Shown: positions 46,291 to 57,558, numbered from the stretch's first letter. The stretch: DNA of 64,000 nt from Pseudeuparius sepicola (GCA_963920635.1 OY987305.1:1560001-1624000); one strand, 5' to 3'. Notes: generated by a model from the letters alone, not told the origin. A program made the numbers and translations.

Positions 46291-47801
46291 ATAAGAAATA
46301 AGAAGTACTTTACCGATCTGAGTAGGTATATTATTCATGCTTGAAAATATTTTTTCATTTGACGAAACAAGATATAAACAGTTAGAACATATGCTAGTTT
46401 TTATTAAAAACTAGTCAATATTTTAATTAAAAAGAATCGTTTATTATCGATTCTTTAAAAAAATCATGATTTTTATCAACCCTGGTTTTTAGTCTGCAAA
46501 ATTAGTATATAATTATTACTATATAGAGAGAATTTGTGACACTAAAAAAACGAGTGGGTGCAAAGGGGTTAATTTTAAAATATCGCGTAACATTTTTGGG
46601 ACCAAGGAAATAAAAAGGCGAGTGAGAATGGTTACGTGGGACAAAAGTAAAAAAAAAACAAAAGACGCGCGCAATTCATTCACAATTAAAGTAGGTAATA
46701 AATTAAAACGAACATAATAATGTGTCCGTGAATTTACGAGATCCGAGGGACGCCAGCCAAGCCCGCCCCCCCCCTCCCTTAATAAACCGATTAGAAATAG
46801 AAATCGCGACGGAGCCGTAGATTTATGTGTTTTTCGGAGGCGACGAAATTAAAATTGAGGGATTTGGACCGCATTTCGATGAGCCGAAACACCGAGGAAC
46901 TTTTTCGGGTATAATAAAACGCCGGAGAGATCGTTCCCTTGCTTGCATACAGGGTTTCCCAACGAAATTTTGCCCCCCCCCCAAAATTAGAAAACCGAAA
47001 AATATTTGAAAATTCGCCGAGGCCCGTCGATTTTTGTTCTTGGGGGGAGCTTTTTTTACAGTCAAGCCAACCCGATATGTTCATCCCCCTAATCCCTAGC
47101 AACCCCAACTTTAAAATTTCAAATGGAACTACCCCACTTGTGGCGCATCATTTTAAAGTCCTTTTAATTGCGAACACAGTGATGCGTCGATCAGTCAGTT
47201 GTTTAAATTTTTTTCTTGACACATTAAACTGTAAACTATAAAAAATCGTAAAACACAACCGCAACCGCCCATTATTTTGAATTCGTGATTCGCAACTGAC
47301 GTAGATGCGCAGAGGTGCCTTGTTTTCGGATTCGTTAGTGACATACCGTGGGTAAGTGTATCGTGGCAGCAGCTGAAATTTGTAAATTGTGCGGGTAGAC
47401 TAGATATTGGACTCAACTGGGGGAGATTCTACGTAGGCTTCAACTTGAAAGTACAATATTCATATAACCTACTTGGAACAAAATGCCTTATATTTAATAG
47501 AACTCTAAAAATCACTTATATCAAATATTTTCAAATGCTATATATCTTTATTATGAATACAAATGAGTGGGTGAAAGTATAAATATTATTAAAGAGAAAA
47601 TTACATAAAATCCAATTAAAATTTGATATTATTTTTTATTTGAAGTAATACTTTTATCAAAGGAAATATATTATTTTCTTGGAAGCTACAAATATACAAC
47701 TTATTTCAATGAGAAATTAAGATATTTTTGCTCATATATGAGAAATTAAGTTACACTCATATTGAAATGTCTATATTTTCTAATATACTTTTCTTTGTGT
47801 G
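46291..47801. other. No gene; GC-richer island about 46740-47110
   Basis: C-runs (46764-46775 and 46973-46981) and several overlapping frames of 60-105 residues on both strands lie in the GC-richer part. None has a recognisable motif, and mutually overlapping frames argue against coding. The remainder is AT-rich. Confidence 0.45.
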
Positions 47802-47803
47802 TA

Positions 47804-49475
47804 CAGGGTGTCCCATTTTGGTGTTTTTGGGCGTTTTTCTCAAAAATCTCGGTTATTATTAAAGCTAAAGGGTTGCGGTTTTCACGTCACTGTACTACTT
47901 TTTTGAGAGGAATTTGGTGGACCAAACTAACTTTGGTTCATATCTCAAAAACTATTAACGCTACCAAAAAACTAATTATTCCATTCGATTCTACGCCAAA
48001 AAATCTATAAAAAATAGTTGATTAAATTTGTCGATATATACAGGGTGTAACTAAACTGAAACCACGTATTCTTGGAGTCAAAATAAGGGCACTTCTTCGT
48101 ATATTTTTTTCTCCTACGGGCCATAGTTTTTTTTATACAGAGCGTAGAAATTTAGAGAAAAATACACATATTTCTTAGTATCTCTAGAAGTATACGAGAT
48201 ATTTTCTTCAAACTTGACGTGTCACATGAGCGGATGAGTTGTCAAATTTAAGGTTAATATGAAGCTTGTGAGGCCCCCAGTTGCGGAGATACAGGGTGTT
48301 ATTAAAATTAATTAGTTCAGAAACATATGAATACCCTGTATAATCGCATTTTTTAAATTTGTTTTCAATGGTAAATTCAATGGTTAACAAAAAGTATCTC
48401 TTAGTATTTTTTCATATTCTCAGCCGTTTTTTAATTATTTTCAAAGAACGGCAATGCTGCAATAAAAAAGTTATTTTAAGAATAAATCTAACAATCTGTG
48501 AATGTCAATTAAACTTGGCATTATTTGAATCATTTGGCTGCCAACTTTGCACATTAATATCAATATATTGAAAAATTATATTTTCATTTGAAGAATTGAC
48601 TGATATGCACTTTTGCTATGGACTTGCGAATGGCAATAATAAACATGCGGAAACGCATAGTTGCGTGTATTGAAAGAGACGGCGGTCATTTCGAACATTT
48701 CATAATTTAATTTTCTAATAGCAATACCTTTCTTTTATTATCGTTTTTGCTTTTGTATTTTATTAAATAAAGTTTAATTGACATCCACAGATTGCTAGAT
48801 TTATTCTTAAAGTGACTATTGTTCATTGCAGCGTTGCCGTTCTTTAAAAATAATTAAGAAACGGCTGCGAATATGAAAAAATACTAAGAGATACTTTTTG
48901 TTAACCATTCTATTCACCACTCAAAACAAATTTAAAAATGCGATTATACAGGGTATTCCTAATTTTATGAACTAATTAATTTTAGTAACACCCTGTATCT
49001 CCGCAACTGGGAGCCTCAGAAGCTTCATGTCAACCTTAAGTTTGACGGCTCATCTGCTCATGTGACACGCCAAGTTTGAAGAAAATATCTCGTATACTTC
49101 TAGAAATACTAAGAAATATGTGTATTTTTCTCCAAACTTCTACGCTTTGTATAAAAAAAAACTATGGCCCGTAGGAGAAAAAAATATATGAAGAAGTGCC
49201 CTTATTTTGACTCCAAGAATACGTGGTTTCATTTTTGACCATCAGTTTAGTTACACCCTGTATTAGTTGTAGCCAGGAGAGAGGTTTCCAAAAAATCGAA
49301 AATTTCAGTTCTGCGCCAATGCGCGGAAACTATAAAACTTATCTAAAATCTGATTGGTCCACCAAATTCCTCTCAAAAAAGTAGTACAGTGACCTGAAAA
49401 CCGCAACCCTCTAGCTTTAATAATAACCGAGATTTTTGAGAAAAACACCCCAAAACACCCAAAATGGGACACCCT
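47804..49475. mobile_element. Concentric 1.67-kb foldback: nested CAGGGTG elements
   Basis: The outer pair is CAGGGTGTCCCATTTTGG (47804) and its inverse ending CACCCTG (49475), with TA outside both. Inside, a second pair starts CAGGGTGTAACTAAACTGA at 48041 and ends at 49260, again TA-bordered. A third junction lies at 48292 and 48995 (CAGGGTGTTA...TAACACCCTG, also TA). Between the first and second pairs there are short unmatched stretches, so the second element appears to have inserted into the loop of the first. From 48041 to about 48510 the inner arm pairs almost continuously with about 48780-49260. The central loop holds a transposase C-terminal remnant. Confidence 0.85.
48618..48710 (+). 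pseudogene. C-terminal remnant of a Tc1/mariner-type transposase (30 residues)
   Basis: The frame ends ...RKRIVACIERDGGHFEHF plus two residues and a stop. The ending CIE..GGHFEH followed by hydrophobic residues is a hallmark of a large insect Tc1/mariner-like transposase group, and it compares with NNGGFFEHL in the better-preserved remnant at 62879. It lies in the loop of the concentric foldback, where the transposase of an autonomous ancestor would be. Nothing else of the protein survives. Confidence 0.6.
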
Positions 49476-49477
49476 GT

Positions 49478-50237
49478 ACATTTCTACGCTGCGTCGTCGG
49501 ACATATTTATTTTGCATTGTGAAAATCGTGAAAGGGTGGACGGTGGTGGAAATGCGTGTTAGATTTGGTTGAGATCATTTGCGAGGCCCCATTTATTAGG
49601 TTTGCTCTTTAGCGGGCCCTGCCGGTGTCGCCCGGTAGAATAAAGGAACCGTAAAGGCGGAATGTAGTGGTCCATTTCCCCCAATACAATCGCAGCTCTA
49701 TTATTTTTCCGTTTTCGTGGAATTCCTGTTTTGTTTTCGCATTTTATGCAGCGCCGTGAGCCCGCTGCCTGCATTCTAATTCGAAAGCCGTATTGTTTTA
49801 CGATTATCGCGTAAGGTTAATGAACCTGTAAGGTTTTCTGGGGCCCATTACGTTCGAAGACATTTACAGTCGGCTTAGGTGGTAATTCTGGGCCAATTGC
49901 AGAAAATTGCCAACGGAAATTTTGACTTGGCCAACGTTTCGGACAAGATTACGCCGGCGGATTTATTTCGCAGTTTTTGGCAAAAACTCGGACGTCCCAA
50001 TTTGTTTTGGCGGGGGGGGGGGCATTTTATAAATCGCCCGAATAGACGTCTACCCCCTTTTTTAGCCATCTCAATCATCCTTCCGGCCCAATTTTTCCGC
50101 ACAATTATCTAATAGTTGGCCTCGGCTCTCACAACATTTTGTTTGTAAATACTCCGAATACAATCAGACAAACTGCATCTGGGAACTAATTTAGACTAAC
50201 CTGATTTGGTCTAACCTAACCCACTCTAATCTAAGAG
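49478..50237. other. No gene recognised
   Basis: GC-richer, with a nine-G run at 50011-50020. Overlapping frames on both strands (49875-50112) are mirror images of each other and lack motifs. Short CTAACCTAACCC stretches occur at 50210-50222. Confidence 0.45.
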
Positions 50238-50546
50238 TTGTTCACTTTTAAGACACCAAACTGTAGCAGGTGATAGATCTTCAAAAAATAACCTCATTTT
50301 CTCGTATAAACTGTATATTTTTAAGACCGTAAACAAGTTACAGGGTGTTAAAGTTTTAAAGAATATGTGGACTTTCTTGAATATTGACCAAACTAATTGT
50401 CGAATTTGGCACACGTTATAACGGCATGGGTTAGCATAAAACCTGTTAATATTAAACACCTTGAACTTGAACAACCAGTAGCGTAGAAGTGGGTAATTAA
50501 TACAATCAATTGTTTTAGAAAAAAAAATACTTTGTATAATAATAAA

Positions 50547-50946
50547 ATGTATTGGAATTCAGTAAAATATTATTGCATTTTATTCAAAGAGAAGTTAGTA
50601 TAGATAATTAGATAGAACACAGGGTACAATATCAGACAGGTGGCTAGGCTATTGTTTCTGTTGTCATGACATTTTAAGCTGAAATTTATTAATCTGTCAC
50701 TTCACTTTGACGTGGCATGATCTTTGAGAAAGGAGGAAGATTTATTCTCCGAAAGCTCAGAAAACAAATTTGTTGAAGTTATTTTTTGAGTTACACGTTT
50801 AAAGTTTCGTTCATTCACTGTTAAGAATTTATGAATTTTCCAGGCAACTTGAAAAAGTTGTCTTTCGATCAGTTTGGTGGCGAAAAACCCAATTAAAAAT
50901 TAAATGGATCTGTTTGCGCCACAAATAAATTTTAGAAAATATGTAT
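50547..50946 (+). mobile_element. Second 5'-truncated Penelope-like copy (390 bp)
   Basis: Bases 50553-50942 match 41993-42382 closely, with identical 3' ends (TTTTAGAAAATAT). Possible target duplications of 4-6 bp (ATGTAT at 50547-50552 and 50941-50946) flank it. Only the last 18 residues of the coding frame remain (from EFSKILL, stop at 50611). It is a shorter truncation of the same family as the copy inside the foldback at 41496. Confidence 0.7.
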
Positions 50947-50997
50947 TAATTATTTTTATGTAGATTTTAATTATTGTAAACAAAAATGTCCTCTTGG

Positions 50998-51420
50998 CAA
51001 TTTTTCCTACGTGTTATGGTTTCTTGGCAAATTTGATTTTTTTGTATTATTTCAGGGTATTTCTGAAAAAATGACTAAAAAATTCGCTCGATAGACTTAA
51101 AATAGAAAAAATGTTTCTTACTTTAAATTTATTAATTTTTTCCAATAAACTTACCCATTCAAGGTTTTACTTTTCGAGATACACAGCGTAACTCAATTTT
51201 GTCTTACCTAAATGTTTTAGGTCTTTTATCTTCAAAAGTACCTATAGCCTTAAATAAATAGGAAAAAGTTACTTCATTAATTTAAAGTAAGAAACGCATT
51301 TTTTCTACTGAGTTTTACCTATCGAGCAAATTTTTTAGTTAATTTTTTTAGAAATACCCTGAATTAATACAAAAAGAAATCCCTGAAATCATGACATACG
51401 AAAAAATTCAAAGATTACAT
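50998..51420. repeat. Inner inverted repeat, about 140-bp arms
   Basis: The left arm (about 50998-51137) with TTTCAGGGTATTTCTGAAAA, AAAAATTCGCTCGATAG and TTTCTTACTTTAAATT pairs with the right arm (about 51280-51420). There are several mismatches. It sits inside the larger palindrome and is probably a separate, older insertion. Confidence 0.7.
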
Positions 51421-51765
51421 TTTTTACTCTAATTAAATTCTATTATCCACTTCTACGCCACTGGTTGTTCAAGGTGTTTGATATTAACAGATTTTATGCT
51501 AACCCATGCCGTTATGACGTGTGCCAAATTTGACTTAAATATCTCAACTAGTTTGGTAAATATTCAATAAAGTCCACTTATTTTTTAAAACTTTAAGACC
51601 TGTAACTTTTTTATAAGGCCTTAAAAAAGATACAAATTATTCGAGAAAGTGCGGTTATTTTTTTGAAGATACGGTATCGGCCAAAAGTGAAGAAACACAT
51701 AAATAATTTATTAATTATTTACAGATATCGATTTATAATATTTTGGAATCGCTGAGTATTAGGGT

Positions 51766-51900
51766 TTCCAGTCCGGGATCTCGAAATCCCGGGATCCCGG
51801 AGGGGTTTTAGATGGGATCCCGGGATTTCGAGATCCCGGGATGCCGATGGGGGTCTCGAAAATCCCGGGTTGAGATATAGCGGTCCCGAAAATCCCGATT
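51766..51900. repeat. Cluster of TCCCGGGAT palindromic motifs
   Basis: Alternating GATCTCGAAATCCCGGGATC, GATCCCGGGATTTCGAGATC and GAAAATCCCGGG phrases fill about 135 bp, starting with AGGGTTTCCAGTCCGGGATC. The motif GATCTCGGGATCCCTG recurs near 52199-52214. Such subterminal iterations are typical of some hAT-like ends, but no target duplication or partner terminus could be confirmed. Confidence 0.5.
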
Positions 51901-51904
51901 TTTT

Positions 51905-52858
51905 TAAATGATCGAACTTTAATCCGTTCTCGACGGTTTTTGTGTAAAATGATTTTTTTTTTGTACTTTATCGGCGTTTTATTTAGTTTTACCCATGTTA
52001 TTTACCTATTTATTATGATACAACCGGGGGTTCACTTTTTCATTTCACTTACCTATACCTACCTAATATAATATTATGTAGGTAAATATATAAAAATATT
52101 TTTTATTTATGTGTTTTTTAACAAATTTTTTCCGCATGTCTGCAATTTTATTTGTTATTGGTAATATTACGCATTTTAGTAAAAATATTATTAGGATTGA
52201 TCTCGGGATCCCTGTTTCTTTACTCATGGCCGATACTTATTACTTATATCACAGAATAAATAGTTTTGCAACAGAAGCCTCGGACAGGTGACAAAAATAA
52301 ACGAGTCTCCGTTTCAATTTACAGAAAGGTAGACAGTATTTTAAACATAAATTTGGTTCTAATACAATCTCTTTGCTATGTAGATTAACGTAAAATCAAA
52401 TGAAATGCACATTATTAATGTCTTTAGAAGGTATTTCCCTAAAAAGCGAGTCTCCTTTTGACACATGTCACTAAGGAATTGTCTGTGTCTGTATTACTCG
52501 TTAGTCTGTGCTTATATCACCTGTTACAGTTTGGTCCCTGTATACTAAGCCCATCCTAACCTAACCGCTGCCGTTAGGGTTTGCCGCCAATACAGTTCGG
52601 CGGACCCGGAAAAAAATAAGCGCCGCAGAGCCGGGCATTATGGCCGCGTAAAGCATATCGATTAACCATTCCCGGTTGGCGCGATGTGTGTTTTTAGAGG
52701 CGCCCTATTTATAGTCTCTTAAGTCCACTTGTACTACGCGGTATCTCCGAAACTACAAGAACTGTGATTCCGGATAAGCGCTCGTATAAATTGGAAGCCG
52801 GAGAATGGGAGCGCGAAATCGTTTGCATACCGTATGTTCTCGATGCGGACGTCCTTCT
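51905..52858. other. No gene recognised
   Basis: AT-rich to about 52500, then GC-richer (52560-52860) with a CCTAACCTAACC stretch at 52555-52566. No coding or RNA signature was seen. Confidence 0.45.
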
Positions 52859-52859
52859 A

Positions 52860-53415
52860 TCAGTTTCAGTAGGTAAGCTAGGGGGTGGTTCCGGCGCATC
52901 AACCCCACGTCAATCGCCGATAAGGGGAAAACGTAGTGTTGAAGGTAATTTCTTGCGTGAAACGTGCGAGCGTGCGTGAAACGTGCGGGCGTGCGTGAAA
53001 CGTGCGGGCGTGCGTGAAACGTGCGGGCGTGCGTGAAACGTGCGAGCGTGCGTGAAACGTGCGGGCGTGCGTGAAACGTGCGGGCGTGCGTGAAACGTGC
53101 GGGCGTGCGTGAAACGTGCGAGCGTGCGTGAAACGTGCGGGCGTGCGTGAAACGTGCGGGCGTGCGTGAAACGTGCGGGCGTGCTTGAAACGTGCTTGCG
53201 TGTGTGAAACGCACGTTTTGCGCACGTACGCACGTTTTGCGCACTTACGCACGTTTACGCACCATTTACACACGCACTCACGTCTGACGCACGGTTCACG
53301 CACGCATGTTTGACGGAAGAAATGACCTTCAACACTACGTTTTTCTCTTATGGGCGATTAACATGGGGTTGATGCGCCAGAACCCCCTGGCTTATCTACT
53401 GCAGGAAACTCGACT
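52860..53415. mobile_element. Inverted-repeat element with a minisatellite core
   Basis: The left arm (about 52865-52965), with GGCGCATCAACCCCA, TCAATCGCC, AACGTAGTGTTGAAGGT and TTTCTT, pairs with the right arm (about 53300-53410) with small gaps. The middle is a 19-bp minisatellite plus ACGTACGCACG-like degenerate sequence. Outer limits are approximate because the ends are diverged and no target duplication was found. Confidence 0.65.
52954..53208 (+). repeat. 19-bp minisatellite, about 13 units
   Basis: The unit GTGCGTGAAACGTGCGGGC repeats with a periodic G/A change (GCGGGC or GCGAGC), then decays from about 53185 into GCTTGAAACGTGCTTGCG and CGCACG-rich sequence. All three minus-strand frames are open across it (107-163 residues of histidine/arginine/threonine repeats), as expected of a repeat whose period is not a multiple of three. 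It is not a gene. Confidence 0.9.
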
Positions 53416-54091
53416 GAGGGAAGAGCCGGTCCTGCATTGCGCTCGCCGCCTAAATACTTGAGATTTTACGACGGTCAGACCAATAAGGGAATAGGCCACA
53501 TCGCGACCACGTGGTTGCCAATGTTTCGATTCACTGCCTGGCTGTGGCGCTCCGCGCATCTGCTTTGACCAAGAAAATTTAGTCGTGGATGCAGCGGTTG
53601 AGACGTCTATTGGCAAGTGGGCCTGTCCCAATTATCGATTAGTATACAAGGGAAAAAGTTCTCGAAATGAAATGCCACCAGCGAAGAAAGTTTTAATAGG
53701 CTACCTAAAAACAACATTCCCCGATTCAAAGTTACTCAAATTTAATTATACCCGCAATATTTTTACGTATTGTAACATTGTGTCGAATCGAATACGTTCC
53801 GATTTATTGGGGCTCGCATTTTTGCTCAAAACTTTGTCGGTCGTTTGGCAGCGCCGTACCTGTATTTTATTAAAATACTATGCTTGTAAAAATTTCAGAA
53901 GTTTCGGGGCATACGGAAGGAAACTGGTAAAGTAGCAAAGTAAAACTAACGAAATAATGGAAAAGTTTAAATATAACAGCCTAAAAGGTTCTTCCAGATA
54001 CATTGTGATTGTAGCTAACCTGAAGTCTTCTTGTGTCACCATATTTCTGCAAGGAACCTAAATAATAAGAACAAGCTAAGTACATGGTTTA
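53416..54091. other. No gene recognised
   Basis: The GC-richer stretch 53420-53640 and the frame 53585-53935 (116 residues) show no recognisable motif. The region may be unique host DNA or an old element. Confidence 0.4.
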
Positions 54092-54093
54092 TA

Positions 54094-54839
54094 CAGTGTG
54101 TCTTGGGTTAGGGTGTCTAGTAGGAAAAACTGCTTTTTTTTTTTCATTTTATCGAAACTTACTTTCAATAAAAATTTTGCTTGCTTGCTGTTAAAATAAG
54201 ATTGGCATAGAAATAATTTGACATTTCTTGTAACAATTGAAAAACGTAAAATGGTACAAGAGTAAACTGCCTTTATTTGTGAAGATTTTCCTTATCTTGA
54301 CAAATAAAGGCAGAAAAGTTCTTCGAAATTAAAGGATAGTTCATAATGGCAATTTTGGAGAGAATCTCCCTATTTTGATTAAACTAAATTAGAGACACGC
54401 TCCTTTAGTATCTTAAGATGAGACTAGAAAAGGTTTATCTAAATTAGTTTTTCGTTTGAAAACGTGCTGAATATGGTGGTAGTGTGCTTGAGTAAATAAT
54501 ATGTATAAAACTTGTGTATAATGTGTATTGTTAATGTGGAATAATTTGATCTGTATTAGATAGTTACAAATTTTAATGATTACAAGTAAATCAAAGAAAG
54601 CCGATTTTGAACAACTTTTCCTAATAACTTTTTTCCAAATTTCACAAATAAGGACAATTTACTCTTGTACCATTTCACGGGTTTTTTCATTTTTTGAACA
54701 CCCCGTACAAAAAATGTTATTTCGGTGCCAATATTATTTTAAGAACAAGCACAACTTTTGTTATCGATGGTAACTTTTTTCGGTAAAATGAAAAATAAAG
54801 AAGTTTTTCCTATTGGACAACCTAACCGTGGACACACTG
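54094..54839. mobile_element. 746-bp foldback element, CAGTGTG...CACACTG, TA-flanked
   Basis: CAGTGTGTCTTGGGTTAGG (54094) and its near inverse CCTAACCGTGGACACACTG (ending 54839) are both bordered by TA. The arms are about 180 bases (to 54275 and from 54649), with CTCTTGTACCATTT marking the inner edge. The 370-bp interior has no clear transposase; a short frame near 54460-54494 (ending GGSVLE) is too short to judge. Confidence 0.8.
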
Positions 54840-54841
54840 TA

Positions 54842-55493
54842 TAAGGTCTGGGATAGCAACCTAACCTGTTTATTCTGTGCACCGAACCCAACTTAACCAG
54901 TTTATTCTGTGTAAGGAATCTAACCCAACTAACCTAAAATGTTCTGTGTGACGTATTCGCTGTACGTTTTAAAACTTTAAAACTAGGCCACGTAGTATAA
55001 GATTTAATTAAGTAAGCAAAATCTTTTGAAAAAAGAGAAAAAATACGCGTGGTAGGATTTTAAAAAGCGTCGAACAGAACATTAATCTGCCGAGCCATCG
55101 ATCGCGGAAAGTGTCTAGATGGCAGAAGCCAATTTCCCGCTAATTCCCTTTTTCCCTTCCCAAGTTAAAAAGTAACCGCGGAAATATTTAAAGGAAAGTA
55201 AGGCCGTTCTTACCGAAAAGATTCCTATCGCCTAATTCGTACGAAAATTAAACTACGCCCTTGTTCTCGTCTGGAAGTTTTCGAGGTTTCTTTTTAGTTT
55301 ATTCATAAAGCTGCCTCGCTATATTCAGCAACGCTTTTCAATGGAATACATAAAACGAATGAATCGCCTAAAACTTGCCACTTGACATTTTAGCGAAATG
55401 ATAGGGAAACTTTGACCCCATGCAGCCCTGGATTTAGTGCATACTGTCTCTCATTCTTTTCTCTCTTTGATCGCTTATAAGTTACATTTACAG
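54842..55493. other. No gene recognised
   Basis: AACCTAAC-like stretches (54856-54930) are followed by AT-rich DNA. Confidence 0.45.
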
Positions 55494-55502
55494 CTTCTCA
55501 CT

Positions 55503-55621
55503 GGTGTCACGTCAACTGGACGCGGATAATTGGACGCGCGACAATTGGACGTGTGCGACATTTGGACGCGCGAAAATTGGACGAATATGACAATTGAACG
55601 CGTACGACAATTGGACGCGAC
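55503..55621. repeat. MULE left terminal inverted repeat
   Basis: Contains seven degenerate copies of ATTGGACG spaced about 14-16 bp apart (AACTGGACG, AATTGGACG, CATTTGGACG and AATTGAACG among them). It pairs with 57440-57558. The iterated motif is a likely transposase-binding array. Confidence 0.85.
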
Positions 55622-55819
55622 AATTAGTAGGTTTCTTTCTGAAAAAAAAAATTCAAGTTCAAATAAACACGAAATTGGCAAGTCAAATAAATGGCGAATT
55701 ATCATCAAACAACAATACAAAAATATTAAGTAATCAATTTTGTCAGTTATAAATATACATTTGTTTTAATATAATAACATATTATAATATCACATACATA
55801 ATAATTTTTATACATATTA

Positions 55820-57129
55820 TTAGGTATGTCGGAATTGAAAACTATATGCGATACCCCGTAAATACTCTAACACTGGTCTATTTGCGTAATCCGCCATCAC
55901 TGTTTGTATTTTCTGAGCCGTGTCACGATAAACTTTCTTTCTGGGTTGTTCCTGTCCTGCGATGCATTGTTCAATTTTCACCCTGTTCAGGCTTTCTTCC
56001 TTTTTCAACGCATGAATGAACTTCCAAATGGATGGATGTGTCGCCTGAACAATGGAAGAAAAGCTGTTATGCCAACCTTCAACTGCATTATTTGTTCGTG
56101 GGATATCCTCCAGGGCCAGATCTTAATAACTGGCAACAATAGTTCCTCGTTCTCTAAGTAAAATTGGCTTTCGACGACGTCATAAAAAGCTCCGATGACA
56201 TCATTTGGAGGAACGAAGGCCAGCGCTGCCAATAATCTTAATTGCAATGCAAATTCCGGTTCTTCACTATATATTCTCTGGAGCCCAGATTGTCTCCATA
56301 TAGACTGCGTAAAATGAAAGAAGCAACCACGAACGGCGGTCTGGGGAAATTCTTCAGAAAAGGCATTTATGGCCGCCCTTTCAAAATCAACCATAACTGA
56401 AGAGGGTCGGAGTCCTGGTTGTAGCGATTTCAATGCTTGAAGAAGACGGCTATAGGTGCTCTGAGTCTTGTTCGGCAGAAGGGCATACACAGTTGGTATA
56501 ACATTGTTGTACTGAACCCCGTGAATGGTATAAAGTTGTGCAAACAAAGCAGGTGACGAAGAAAATGTCCCGTCGGCATACCAGTGGTTACAGTGACCCA
56601 TGTATTCTAAATTTTGTGTTCTTGAAAATAGGAGAATCCGATCATCACTTGGACCACTGTCAAATAGCAGAAAGGGTTCACCATTGATGGTAATATAATC
56701 ACTGGGAAGGCTGAGTTCTGTTAGCGAATGTGGATTTGGCGGGACATTTTCCGCTCTGTTCCGCACGCGTTGAACAGTTCTCTTTAAACTAACAACGGGA
56801 GGCAATTGTGCTGAGACTGCAGGTGATACATTCTCGGATATACTGGCAATTACTGCTTGTGTAGATAGATCAACCTGCTTTGCCATTTCCTTCATTTCGG
56901 TAACTGCAGTTTTCGCTTGAACTCTGGCAGCATCGGCAACATGGAGATGATGGGTGCTGTGGACTATTTCTTGGTTAATCGTGTGTACTCTTCCTCGGCA
57001 GTGATTTTTGTTGTAGTCGGAACATTTCCAAATAATCTTTTCGCCTATTGTTCGCTCTCTCTTGTGAAGATAACCATTGTGCAACAACATGGGGTTTCCC
57101 CTTTCGCTCGTCACAAACTGGAGAACCAT
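55820..57129 (-). pseudogene. FLYWCH-MULE transposase, frameshifted near its C-terminus
   Basis: The frame from ATG 57129 runs 374 residues to 56005. Residues about 5-63 form a FLYWCH-type zinc finger (F5, L15, Y20, W34, C36, C44, H61, H63), a DNA-binding module common in these transposases. Residues about 180-280 form the MULE catalytic region: WYADGTF (D186), QLYTIHG, VYALLPNK, VDFERAA (D248) and GCFFHFTQ. After NEELLLPVIK (about 56120) the expected reading continues in another frame as LEDIPRTNNAVEGWHNSF and then the tail to 55820 ending VLEYLRGIAYSF. About 25 residues usual between these two parts also seem missing. One deletion that breaks the frame explains both, so this copy is probably inactive. 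The upstream portion looks intact. Confidence 0.88.
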
Positions 57130-57205
57130 CTTTACTTTGCACAGGATGCGAAGGTTTTAATGCCAAAGGGGTAGGTTACCTCAGTTTTATATAAAAAAAT
57201 ATAGG

Positions 57206-57328
57206 GATTACCGAAAAGATAGGATTAATTTAAAATATTATTTACCTACCTACCACTCGGCACTATGAATAATAAACTGATTACCGAAGAGAAAGGATTA
57301 ATTTAAAATATTATTTACCTACCTACCA
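57206..57328 (-). repeat. Short direct duplication inside the MULE
   Basis: About 50 bp (GATTACCGAAAAGATAGGAT through TACCTACCTACCA) is repeated with an offset of 73 bp and a few differences, upstream of the transposase start. It lies in what would be the promoter or 5' leader. No function can be assigned. Confidence 0.75.
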
Positions 57329-57439
57329 TTTGAGCCTTTTCACAAATCATTTGAAAATTATTCTGGGCCAATTAAGATAATTTATTATTATATTAACATA
57401 ATTGTTTTTCGTAAATCCAAGAATCTTGCGTCCGGATCT

Positions 57440-57558
57440 CGTCGCGTCCAATTGTTATACACGCCCAATTGTCGTACACGTCCAATTCTCGCGCGTCCAA
57501 ATGTCGCACGCGTCCAATTGTCGCGCGTCCAATTATCCGCGTCCAGTTGTCGTATATC
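57440..57558. repeat. MULE right terminal inverted repeat
   Basis: Inverse of 55503-55621, with CGTCCAAT units repeated about every 15 bp and ending CCAGTTGTCG plus six bases before the target duplication. Confidence 0.85.

Larger units (their letters stand above)
50238..51692. mobile_element. 1.45-kb palindromic element with a Penelope-like insert and an inner foldback
   Basis: The left flank TTCACTTTTAAG...ATCTTCAAAAAATAACC pairs with the right end near 51640-51692. A TA-bordered CAGGGTGTTAAAG (50341) pairs with CTTTAAGACCTG (51602), and both arms share GGCATGGGTTAGCATAAAA. Arms run about 250 bases. The interior holds a Penelope-like 3' fragment (50553-50942) and a second inverted pair at 50998-51420. 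Confidence 0.75.

Noticed and set aside
46791..47241. Four mutually overlapping frames on both strands in a GC-richer patch
   Set aside because: They overlap each other, cross C-runs and show no motif, so none can be preferred.
41993..50942. The shared 390-bp segment as an internal part common to two foldback elements
   Set aside because: The left copy has a 14-bp target duplication beyond the shared part and coding homology to a retroelement tail, so it is an insertion and not part of the foldbacks.
52753..53303. His/Arg/Thr repeat proteins of 107-163 residues on the minus strand
   Set aside because: All three frames are open because of the 19-bp minisatellite; this is a property of the repeat, not a gene.
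50200..54930. CTAACCTAACC stretches as insect telomeric (TTAGG) repeats
   Set aside because: Each stretch has only two or three units and is isolated; there is no telomeric array.
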